Below, piece by piece: positions 52,387 to 59,316 of a stretch of DNA of 59,316 nucleotides; within the stretch, counting starts at the first letter, position 1, and the number at the start of each line of letters is the position of its first letter. The notes under the pieces were generated by a model, which saw only the letters and a list, made by a program, of their open reading frames with translations, had not been told where the DNA came from and made no database searches. The DNA comes from Lachnospiraceae bacterium UBA1818 (GTDB lineage: Bacteria; Bacillota; Clostridia; Lachnospirales; Lachnospiraceae): positions 1 to 59,316 of the forward strand of contig CAJFQZ010000012.1 in assembly GCA_904419285.1 (NCBI GenBank), read 5' to 3'. Position numbers and translations under genes: made by a program.

Positions 52387-53352
52387 ATGAAGCGATTGAA
52401 GATAGGAAATGTAGAACTTGAAAATATTTATATCCTGGGACCCATGGCAGGCGTGACTGACCTGCCATTTCGTCTGCTGTGCAGAGAGCAGGGGGCAGGC
52501 CTTCTCTGTATGGAAATGGTAAGCGCCAAGGCGATCCTCTACAATAACAGGAACACGGAACAGCTCCTTACGATCCATCCCGACGAGAAGCCGGTCTCTC
52601 TCCAGCTCTTTGGCTCTGATCCGAAGATCATGAGTGAGATGGCAAAGCGGATCGAGGAGCGTCCCTTTGCGATCCTTGACATCAACATGGGCTGCCCGGT
52701 GCCGAAGGTGGTGAAAAACGGCGAGGGCTCTGCGCTGATGAAGGATCCGAAGCTGGTTTATGAGATTGTCAGCGCGGTCGTGAAAGCGATCGAGAAGCCG
52801 GTGACCGTCAAGATCAGAAAAGGGTTCGACGATGAGCATGTGAATGCAGTTGAGATCGCAAAGATCATCGAAGAGGCCGGCGCAGCCGCGGTGGCTGTGC
52901 ACGGCAGGACGCGGGAACAGTATTACAGCGGAACAGCGGACTGGGATATCATCCGTCAGGTCAAGGAGGCGGTCTCCATCCCTGTCATTGGAAACGGAGA
53001 CGTGACGTCCCCGCAGAAAGCGGAGGCGCTGCTTCGGCAGACCGGCTGCGACGGGGTGATGATCGCAAGAGGTGCGGAGGGTAATCCGTGGATTTTTTCG
53101 GAGATGATCGCCTATGAACAGACCGGGGAGATCCCGCCCAGGCCGGATGTGGAAGAGCTGCGTGAAATGATGCTCCGGCATGCACGGCTGCAGCTGGAAT
53201 ATAAAGGGGATTATCTCGGGATACGGGAGATGAGAAAGCATGTTGCCTGGTACACAAAAGGGGTTCCGGGCGCGGCAAAACTGAGAGGCGAGATCAACCA
53301 GGTGGAGACATATGAAGAGCTGGAGCAGCTTTTGTATCAGAAACTGATCTGA
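52387..53352 (+). CDS. dusB: tRNA-dihydrouridine synthase (DusB type)
   Basis: An FMN-dependent enzyme that reduces uridine in the tRNA D-loop. The 321-residue TIM barrel opens GPMAGVTDLPFRLLCREQGA, holds the catalytic Cys in DINMGCPVPKVVKNGEGSAL near residue 102, FMN-binding VKIRKGFDDEH, HGRTREQYYSG and IGNGDVTSP, and MIARGAEGNPW. The C-terminal helical domain binds tRNA. It is cotranscribed with coaX. Confidence 0.93.
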   Translation: MKRLKIGNVELENIYILGPMAGVTDLPFRLLCREQGAGLLCMEMVSAKAILYNNRNTEQLLTIHPDEKPVSLQLFGSDPKIMSEMAKRIEERPFAILDINMGCPVPKVVKNGEGSALMKDPKLVYEIVSAVVKAIEKPVTVKIRKGFDDEHVNAVEIAKIIEEAGAAAVAVHGRTREQYYSGTADWDIIRQVKEAVSIPVIGNGDVTSPQKAEALLRQTGCDGVMIARGAEGNPWIFSEMIAYEQTGEIPPRPDVEELREMMLRHARLQLEYKGDYLGIREMRKHVAWYTKGVPGAAKLRGEINQVETYEELEQLLYQKLI

Positions 53353-53358
53353 AGGATT

Positions 53359-53401
53359 GTAACAGTTCAGCCCGCCCCTTACCCTATGGCTGAACTGTTA
53401 C
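53359..53401 (+). terminator. Perfect 14-bp inverted repeat after dusB
   Basis: GTAACAGTTCAGCC (53359-53372) and GGCTGAACTGTTAC (53388-53401) are exact complements. A T8 run starts ten bases later, so termination is possible. It is six bases after the dusB stop. Confidence 0.65.
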
Positions 53402-53575
53402 GAAAGATTGTATTTTTTTTCGTACAAAGCTTTTGGGGCTGGCGAAGGACGGCGCGGCAGATGCGGCTGCAGTGCCGGAATAAAATAAAAAAATGTAGAA
53501 AAACTACGGCCGGCTGACCGGAGAAAGGCCGGAGTGCGGGAAACGCATAGAGACAGAAAAGAAAAAATTCAGAAG

Positions 53576-53613
53576 GAGAAATTCTGTAGAAAATCTACAG
53601 AGTTTCTCTTTTT
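53576..53613 (+). terminator. Strong intrinsic terminator in the dusB-phosphodiesterase gap
   Basis: GAGAAA-T-TCTGTAGA pairs with TCTACAGA-G-TTTCTC (15 bp with one wobble), loop AAA, followed by TTTTT. It lies 175 bases after the previous stem-loop and 140 bases before the next gene. In the 400-base gap from 53353 to 53752 no coding frame is convincing; the two terminators could bracket a short RNA. Confidence 0.85.
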
Positions 53614-53752
53614 GCTTTACTCTCCCTTTACTTAGAGTTCACGGCGAATTGATTGAATGGAAGAACAGAATAAATCTATAATCTTGCTCGAAACAGAGAA
53701 AAACGAAGCCGCTAACAGACGGCCGGCAGAGTGAAGGGAAAGGACAGTGCAT

Positions 53753-56725
53753 ATGAAAAAGAAAAAGGTTGCTTTATTAATGGCTGCGGCTCTGCTTCTG
53801 GGACAGAATACTGTTTCTGTGAATGCAGAAGTTCCTGAGACAGATAAAGCTGCAGTACAGCAGACAGAAAATACGCGCCAGGATACGCAGGAGATCCCGG
53901 ATGCGGATATCTTTGACGTAGATTTTATAAACGGAACAGACGACCAGTCGCCGCTTGCCAATACCCTTGGGACAACAATAGGAAACCCGGTGATCGAGAT
54001 GAGCAGTGAGCTTCATAAAAATATCGCGAGATTCGATGGAAGCTCTGCATATCTCTATCCGTTTTCGCAGGAAAAATATGACCGTTTTGACGAGAATCTG
54101 ACAATGGAGTGTATGGTAAAGTTCAATTCGATTCCCTCTTCCGGGGAATATGAGATCTTTTCAAACCAGCAGTCCGGCGGAATCGGGATTGCACTGGAAA
54201 ATGGTGAACTCACATTTTTTGCCCATGTGGGCGGGGGATACCGGACTCCGAAGGCGTCCGTGAAAGCAGGACAGTGGTATCATGTTGCAGGAGTGGTAGA
54301 CGGGAACAGCGTCAGACTCTATGTCAACGGAGAACTGAAGGATGAGGTGACAGCGCCCTCTGCCGGGGTTCATTTTCCATTCGGAAGCGGAGCCTGGAAT
54401 ATGGTTCTCGGAGGCGACAGCGACAGCAGCGGCGGAGCCCAGTTCCTGATCAACGCAGATCTGAGTTTTGCGAGGATCTACAGCAGTGCGCTGGAGGACG
54501 GACAGATCGCCGCTCTCTCAGAGCAGACGTTTGAGGGGACTGATATAGAGGAACCTGTTCCGCAGAATGTCAGCCTTGGCCTGATCTCATCGGACGGAAC
54601 TGCGGAAGACGGCGAGTGGAACCTGAACCTTCATGCAAAGGGCAGCCAGTTCGGCAGCGTTGACAGAATCGAATATGACGTTGTGTATGATCCGTCTCTG
54701 CTTTCCTATGAGGGAATCCAGCATACAATGTCCGGAGTGACAGTAACAGAAGCGGAAGCGGGACGCCTTCATATTGTGTCTTCTGCTTCGCTCTCAACGG
54801 ATGACTTCAGAGATTACGGCACGACCCGCCTTGGCAAGCTGAATTTCAGGACCGCCGATGTTGACGGAGATCAGACGGCTGTGATCAGAACAGAGAACTT
54901 CAGAGCCTATTCCGGAGAAGAGGATGTTACAGGACAGATGAAAGAGCAGCCATCTGCAGAAAAAGAGCTGAAGATTTATGCGAAAGACAGTCTTGATGTA
55001 AACGGCGACGGAGTTATCGGAGCGGGAGATGTCGCGCTTGCCGAGGGAGAATTAAAAGAAGCGGCGGCACAGCAGTCTGCGATTTATCCGTACAAGCATG
55101 TTGTGATCCTGACGCTTGACGGCGCAGGCCAGGCGTGGAATCCGGATGCAGTCTATTATGCGGAGAACAACAGCGTGATCCCGACAAAGCATACAGACGA
55201 AGCCACCATGGCAAAGCGGACGAACACCTATGCGATGGAGCTGCTGAATGAGGAGTTCGCCACAAGCTATACCGCACAGAGCGTCTCCCCATCCATCTCG
55301 GCACAGAACTATTCCTCCATTCTTCACGGAGTGCCGTGGCTCGATGTCCCGTCAGAATATCAGGTGACGAACGACAGCGCCGGCTCAGAGTATTATGCGG
55401 ATTTCGGAAAGGAGACAGCGCTTTACCCGTCTGTTTTCAAGGCGGTGCAGAAAGCATTCCCGCAGAGGCAGAATGCGGCCTTCGCGGAGTGGACGCAGAT
55501 ACTGAACGGAATCATCGAACCGGATGCGCAGGTAATCGGCAAAGGTTCGGAATCGAAAGAAAGCTTTTATGACGTCGCAGATTATATAAGAAGCGATGCA
55601 TTTAAAAATACTGCCGTCGTATATATGCAGAGTGACTGGCTGGATCATGTGGGCCACAGCACAGGGTATTACAATGACATTTTCTGGAGCGAGGCGGCTC
55701 AGTATGATGACTTCTACAAAGCGGTCGTGGATGCCCTGAAGGAGACGGGAGAGTATGATGAGACACTGATCATCACTAATGCGGATCACGGCGGAAGCGG
55801 AACGTCCCATGGATCGTCAGATCCTTCCAATATGGATATCTTTATCGGGATCGGCGGACAGACCGTGGACTCGGGAAAACGTCTGGAGGGCGGTACGAAT
55901 GCGGATATCTCACCGATCGCCCTGGCAGGACTGAGGATAGATCAGCCGGAATCCATGACAGGCGGGGTTTTTGACGAGTCTGCGTTCCTTACTCAGGAAG
56001 AGATGAGCAGCAAGAACAGAGATGTGGAAGAAATTACGATGACCCGCGACGGCAGCAGAGCTTTGATCGAGCTTGGCAATGCCGCAAACCAGGTGCGCGC
56101 GGCGGATATGGTGATCGCCCTGAACGGCGCAGAGGTCGGAAGCATAGATGCGAAAGGCGGAGAGATCCTCCGCCAGGAGGTGAAAGACGGGGAATTGTAC
56201 CTCACTATATCTTATGACAGCCAGCCGGACGAGATCGCGGAAATTGAATTCGCATCGCTGGGAGATGATCAGGCAGAAATCAGAGAGATTATGCTTGGAA
56301 CAGAGAACGGTGATGAGATCTATTCGGATCTGCTCAATACGCAGGGAGACCTCGGAGAGGATCCCGCGGCGCCGGGAGATGAGGAGAACCCGGGCGGAGG
56401 CGGCCAGGACGATGAGGAAAATCCGGGCGGAGGCAGCCAGGGCGATGAGGAAAATCCGGGCGGAGGCAGCCAGGATGACGGAGAAGATCCGAACGGAGGA
56501 AAACCGGATGACGGAGCGGGTTCGGACGACCAGACGGACAAGGTGCTGCCGGGTGCGGCCGGAGCGGGACAGGCTCCTTCCGGGAATGCCGGAAAGACGC
56601 CCCAGACTTCCGGAAAAGCTGCGAAGACAGGCGACGCATCCAGACCTGCCGGCGCAGCAGCATGCATGGTATTGGCAGGCGCAACAGCGGCATATGCATT
56701 GAAAAAAAGAAACAGAGCCATTTAA
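53753..56725 (+). CDS. Wall-anchored alkaline-phosphatase-superfamily enzyme with LamG, cohesin-like and dockerin-like modules
   Basis: A 990-residue surface protein. A signal peptide (to about 25) is followed by a LamG/concanavalin-type domain (about 50-265; QWYHVAGVVDGNSVRLYVNG), a cohesin-like beta domain (about 270-410; IEYDVVYDPSLLSYEGI), and one dockerin-like EF loop, DVNGDGVIGAGDVALAE, near 420. The catalytic domain (about 435-745) has VVILTLDGAG, a probable Ser/Thr nucleophile segment SPSISAQNYSSILHG, DWLDHVGHSTG and NADHGGSGTSHG, as in nucleotide pyrophosphatase/phosphodiesterases. A Gly/Asp/Glu repeat linker leads to AAKTGDASRPAG, a helix and KKRNRAI. ATG 53753 is chosen for AAAGGA eight bases upstream. 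Confidence 0.82.
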   Translation: MKKKKVALLMAAALLLGQNTVSVNAEVPETDKAAVQQTENTRQDTQEIPDADIFDVDFINGTDDQSPLANTLGTTIGNPVIEMSSELHKNIARFDGSSAYLYPFSQEKYDRFDENLTMECMVKFNSIPSSGEYEIFSNQQSGGIGIALENGELTFFAHVGGGYRTPKASVKAGQWYHVAGVVDGNSVRLYVNGELKDEVTAPSAGVHFPFGSGAWNMVLGGDSDSSGGAQFLINADLSFARIYSSALEDGQIAALSEQTFEGTDIEEPVPQNVSLGLISSDGTAEDGEWNLNLHAKGSQFGSVDRIEYDVVYDPSLLSYEGIQHTMSGVTVTEAEAGRLHIVSSASLSTDDFRDYGTTRLGKLNFRTADVDGDQTAVIRTENFRAYSGEEDVTGQMKEQPSAEKELKIYAKDSLDVNGDGVIGAGDVALAEGELKEAAAQQSAIYPYKHVVILTLDGAGQAWNPDAVYYAENNSVIPTKHTDEATMAKRTNTYAMELLNEEFATSYTAQSVSPSISAQNYSSILHGVPWLDVPSEYQVTNDSAGSEYYADFGKETALYPSVFKAVQKAFPQRQNAAFAEWTQILNGIIEPDAQVIGKGSESKESFYDVADYIRSDAFKNTAVVYMQSDWLDHVGHSTGYYNDIFWSEAAQYDDFYKAVVDALKETGEYDETLIITNADHGGSGTSHGSSDPSNMDIFIGIGGQTVDSGKRLEGGTNADISPIALAGLRIDQPESMTGGVFDESAFLTQEEMSSKNRDVEEITMTRDGSRALIELGNAANQVRAADMVIALNGAEVGSIDAKGGEILRQEVKDGELYLTISYDSQPDEIAEIEFASLGDDQAEIREIMLGTENGDEIYSDLLNTQGDLGEDPAAPGDEENPGGGGQDDEENPGGGSQGDEENPGGGSQDDGEDPNGGKPDDGAGSDDQTDKVLPGAAGAGQAPSGNAGKTPQTSGKAAKTGDASRPAGAAACMVLAGATAAYALKKRNRAI
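56378..56509 (+). repeat. Four 33-bp tandem repeats in the wall linker
   Basis: Four units of 11 codons encode DEENPGGGGQD, DEENPGGGSQG, DEENPGGGSQD and a diverged DGEDPNGGKPD. The two middle units are almost identical in DNA, so the number may vary between strains. The repeat lengthens the linker between the enzyme and the wall anchor. Confidence 0.85.
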
Positions 56726-56748
56726 AAGAACTGGCAGGATAAGAGGGT

Positions 56749-56781
56749 CCGGCAGGCATCAGAAAGCGTGATGCCTGCCGG
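56749..56781 (+). terminator. Stem-loop after the phosphodiesterase gene
   Basis: CCGGCAGGCATCA pairs perfectly with TGATGCCTGCCGG (13 bp) around GAAAGCG. No U run follows, but position and stability fit a transcript end. Confidence 0.65.
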
Positions 56782-56812
56782 AATACTATGTCTCTGAAGC
56801 ACTGGAAATCTC

Positions 56813-56841
56813 TTGACATCAACAGGGCTTTTGGTTATAAT
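56813..56841 (+). promoter_or_regulatory. Consensus sigma-A promoter of greA-lysS
   Basis: TTGACA (56813-56818), 17 bases, TATAAT (56836-56841): a perfect match to the consensus, giving a leader of about 95 nt. Confidence 0.9.
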
Positions 56842-56939
56842 ATTGAAATTGCGAAATAGACTTAAGACAACAGGCACAAGACGGATGATCTTGTGGATTT
56901 ATAGAAAGAAATACTGAAAAAAGAAAGGGAGCGTTACCA

Positions 56940-57425
56940 ATGGCAGAGGCAAAGAAAAGACTACTTACTTATGCTGGATTAAAGGCACTTGAAGATGAGC
57001 TTGAGAATCTGAAAGTGGTTAAGAGAAAGGAAGTCGCAGCCAAGATCAAGGAAGCGAGAGAGCAGGGAGACCTTTCCGAGAATGCAGAGTATGATGCAGC
57101 GAAGGACGAGCAGCGCGATATCGAGGCGCGGATCGAGGAGCTGGAAGGCATTCTGAAAAACGCGGAAGTCGTGGTTGAGGACGAAGTAGATTTTGATAAG
57201 ATCAATGTCGGATGTTCTGTAAAAGTATACGATATTACGTTTGACGAGGAGATGGAGTTCAGGATCGTCGGCTCTACTGAGGCGAACAGTCTGGAAGGAA
57301 AGATCTCCAACGAGTCTCCGGTAGGCCAGGCGTTGATGGGAAAGAAAGTCGGAGAGACGGTAGACGTAGAGACACAGGCCGGCGTGATCCAGTATAAGGT
57401 GCTTGAGATCAGCCGTTCAAAGTAA
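56940..57425 (+). CDS. greA: Transcription elongation factor GreA
   Basis: A 161-residue factor that enters the RNA polymerase secondary channel and stimulates cleavage of backtracked RNA. The N-terminal coiled coil has the loop acidic residues in GDLSENAEYDAAKDEQ near residues 40-55; the two acidic tip residues (Asp41, Glu44 by family) are present. The C-terminal FKBP-like domain ends GKKVGETVDVETQAGVIQYKVLEI. An AAAGGGAG site and a perfect promoter precede it. It probably forms an operon with lysS. Confidence 0.95.
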   Translation: MAEAKKRLLTYAGLKALEDELENLKVVKRKEVAAKIKEAREQGDLSENAEYDAAKDEQRDIEARIEELEGILKNAEVVVEDEVDFDKINVGCSVKVYDITFDEEMEFRIVGSTEANSLEGKISNESPVGQALMGKKVGETVDVETQAGVIQYKVLEISRSK

Positions 57426-57440
57426 ACACAGGAACTAAGG

Positions 57441-57465
57441 CAGACCTCTTATCTTAAGAGGTCTG
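57441..57465 (+). repeat. 11-bp stem-loop between greA and lysS
   Basis: CAGACCTCTTA and TAAGAGGTCTG are exact complements with a TCT loop. No U run follows. It lies 15 bases after greA and 30 bases before the lysS start, so it could be a processing or stability element. Confidence 0.6.
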
Positions 57466-57495
57466 AATTCGCTTATAAAGGAAGGAGAAAGAGAA

Positions 57496-59316
57496 GTGGC
57501 TCAGCAGCAGAAAAACGGACAGGAACCAGATTTGAATCAGTTAAGGAAGGTGCGCCGCGAAAAACTTGCGGAACTTCAGCAGAACGGGAAAGACCCGTTT
57601 GTGATCACAAAATATGATCAGACACACCACAGCCAGGAAATCAAGGACAACTATGATGAACTGGAAGGAAAACAGGTGTCCATCGCAGGACGTATGATGT
57701 CCAAGCGTGTCATGGGAAAGGCATCCTTCTGCAACGTGCAGGATCTGAAAGGAAATATCCAGTCCTATGTGGCAAGGGACAGTGTCGGAGAAGAGAATTA
57801 TAAGGAATTCAAGAAGCTGGATGTGGGCGATGTGATCGGCATCGTCGGCGAAGTGTTCAGGACAAAGACCGGAGAGATCTCGATCCATGCATCCCATGTG
57901 ACGCTGCTTTCCAAGAGCCTCCAGATCCTTCCGGAGAAGTTCCACGGCCTGACGAACACGGATATCCGCTATCGCCAGAGATATGTGGACCTGATCATGA
58001 ACCCGGAGGTAAAAGATACCTTTATCAAGCGTTCTAAGATTCTCAGCGCGATCAGGAGATATCTGGACGGACAGGGCTTTATGGAAGTGGAGACGCCGAT
58101 CCTCGTGAGCAACGCCGGAGGAGCTGCGGCAAGACCGTTTGAGACGCACTTCAACGCACTGGACGAGGATTTCAAGCTCCGTATCTCCCTTGAGCTTTAT
58201 CTCAAGAGACTGATCGTAGGAGGACTGGAGAGAGTTTACGAGATCGGCCGTGTGTTCAGAAACGAGGGACTTGACACGAGACATAATCCGGAGTTTACCC
58301 TCATGGAACTGTATCAGGCTTATACTGACTATAATGGGATGATGGACCTGACGGAGAATCTGTACCGCAATGTGGCGCAGGAAGTTCTGGGGACCACCAA
58401 GATCGTATACAATGGGATCGAGATGGATCTCGGATCGCCGTTTGAGCGCATCACAATGGTCGACGCGGTGAAGAAGTATGCCGGAATCGACTGGAATGAG
58501 GTGGAGACTCTGGGGCAGGCAAGAGAGCTCGCGAAGGAACACCATATTGAATTTGAAGAGAGACATAAGAAGGGTGATATCCTGAACCTGTTCTTCGAGG
58601 AGTATGTTGAGGAGCATCTGGTCCAGCCGACTTTCGTGATGGATCACCCGATCGAGATCTCTCCGCTGACCAAGAAGAAACCGGAGAATCCGGATTATGT
58701 AGAGCGTTTCGAGTTCTTCATGAACGGCTGGGAGATGGCGAATGCATACTCCGAGCTGAACGACCCGATCGATCAGAGAGAGCGTTTCAAGGCCCAGGAA
58801 GAGCAGCTTGCTCAGGGCGATGAGGAAGCGAACACGACAGATGAAGATTTCCTGAATGCTCTGGAGATCGGTATGCCTCCGACAGGCGGTATTGGATTCG
58901 GAATCGACAGGATGTGCATGCTGCTCACAGACAGCGCGGCGATCAGGGATGTGCTCCTGTTTCCTACAATGAAACCCTTGAATGGTGTAAAGGACGAAAA
59001 TGGTGTAAACAAAACCGAGTCCGAAGCGCCAAAAACCGAGCCGGAAAAGATAGATTTCTCCAAAGTAGAGATTGAGCCTTTGTTCAAGGATTTCGTAGAT
59101 TTTGAGACTTTCTCTAAGTCCGATTTCCGGGCGGTCAAGGTGCTTGCCTGCGAAGCCGTACCGAAGTCCAAGAAGCTTTTGAAGTTCACCTTAGACGATG
59201 GTACAGGCGAAAACAGGACGATTTTAAGCGGTATTCACGCCTATTACGAGCCGGAGGAGCTTGTCGGCAAGACCTGTATCGCTATTACCAATCTTCCGCC
59301 AAGACCGATGATGGGC
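57496..59316 (+). CDS. lysS: Lysyl-tRNA synthetase with C-terminal tRNA-binding domain (3' end outside window)
   Basis: Class II LysRS, 607 codons visible with no stop. The start is GTG at 57496, with GGAG nine bases upstream. The N-terminal OB-fold ([23 protein letters not shown]) is followed by motif 1 ([16 protein letters not shown]), motif 2 ([24 protein letters not shown]) and motif 3 ([14 protein letters not shown]). The synthetase core ends near residue 495 (LLFPTMKPL). A Lys/Glu/Thr-rich linker precedes an extra domain from about 518 ([35 protein letters not shown]), the EMAPII/Trbp111 fold seen at the end of MetRS. This extra domain should raise tRNA affinity. An 11-bp direct repeat lies in the linker at 58981 and 58999. 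Confidence 0.93.
   Translation, partial: MAQQQKNGQEPDLNQLRKVRREKLAELQQNGKDPFVITKYDQTHHSQEIKDNYDELEGKQVSIAGRMMSKRVMGKASFCNVQDLKGNIQSYVARDSVGEENYKEFKKLDVGDVIGIVGEVFRTKTGEISIHASHVTLLSKSLQILPEKFHGLTNTDIRYRQRYVDLIMNPEVKDTFIKRSKILSAIRRYLDGQGFMEVETPILVSNAGGAAARPFETHFNALDEDFKLRISLELYLKRLIVGGLERVYEIGRVFRNEGLDTRHNPEFTLMELYQAYTDYNGMMDLTENLYRNVAQEVLGTTKIVYNGIEMDLGSPFERITMVDAVKKYAGIDWNEVETLGQARELAKEHHIEFEERHKKGDILNLFFEEYVEEHLVQPTFVMDHPIEISPLTKKKPENPDYVERFEFFMNGWEMANAYSELNDPIDQRERFKAQEEQLAQGDEEANTTDEDFLNALEIGMPPTGGIGFGIDRMCMLLTDSAAIRDVLLFPTMKPLNGVKDENGVNKTESEAPKTEPEKIDFSKVEIEPLFKDFVDFETFSKSDFRAVKVLACEAVPKSKKLLKFTLDDGTGENRTILSGIHAYYEPEELVGKTCIAITNLPPRPMMG

Noticed and set aside
1-59316. CRISPR array, tRNA or rRNA genes, phage structural genes
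   Set aside because: I saw no regularly spaced repeats, no tRNA cloverleaf with TTCGA-type T-arm, and no rRNA or capsid/tail-like sequence.

Overview
The window looks like chromosomal DNA of a gut-type Lachnospiraceae (Clostridium cluster XIVa) bacterium. The indications are moderate-to-high GC coding sequence with strong AGGAGG-type ribosome binding sites, HrcA/CIRCE and TetR control, a DUF6145-type small protein behind birA, BceAB-type ABC and AgrC-type sensor genes, and large secreted proteins ending in a non-canonical (K/R)TGD wall-sorting signal. The genus cannot be fixed from this sequence alone.

Layout. 1-2.0 kb: AT-rich accessory DNA with the 3' end of a group II intron, a small membrane protein gene, a divergent HTH regulator with a striking operator, and a broken remnant resembling the C-terminus of SIR2-like proteins. 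2.1-9.1 kb: a TPR protein, a small Cys protein, an AAA ATPase, an MrfA-type DEAD helicase and a UvrD/PcrA-type helicase. 9.1-12.2 kb: KtrB/KtrA potassium uptake and a SpoU-type RNA methyltransferase. 12.2-17.8 kb: a BceAB-like ABC transporter with an unknown third gene, facing a two-component pair whose response regulator lacks its LytTR output domain. 17.9-20.7 kb: an ArgR-box promoter driving a patatin-like lipase read in frame into ornithine carbamoyltransferase, then a TetR regulator. 20.7-26.3 kb: a GT8 glycosyltransferase, a DUF308 membrane protein, a coiled-coil protein, FtsH and a radical SAM enzyme.

26.5-34 kb and 43.6-56.7 kb form a cell-surface set: a SurA_N-like membrane protein, a 1549-residue beta-helix/CBM/FIVAR wall protein, LysR and AraC regulators, a decayed GH2/CBM32/FIVAR wall protein with four reading-frame lesions, a wall-anchored esterase made of two near-identical tandem copies, and a wall-anchored LamG/cohesin-like/dockerin-like phosphodiesterase. 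These probably act on host or dietary glycoconjugates. Housekeeping genes lie between and after them: birA, lon (with a CIRCE operator), coaX, dusB, greA and lysS.

37.9-43.4 kb is the best candidate for an undescribed system. A divergent TetR regulator with paired operators controls a compact operon encoding an SCP2-like lipid-binding protein, an alpha/beta hydrolase, a stand-alone NRPS condensation-type enzyme, a carrier protein and an AMP-dependent ligase. Together these would activate, load and transfer an acyl or aminoacyl group to an unknown acceptor. Other notable points are the patatin-OTC read-through and a lysyl-tRNA synthetase carrying a C-terminal EMAPII/Trbp-type tRNA-binding domain. 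The lysS gene runs off the right edge.
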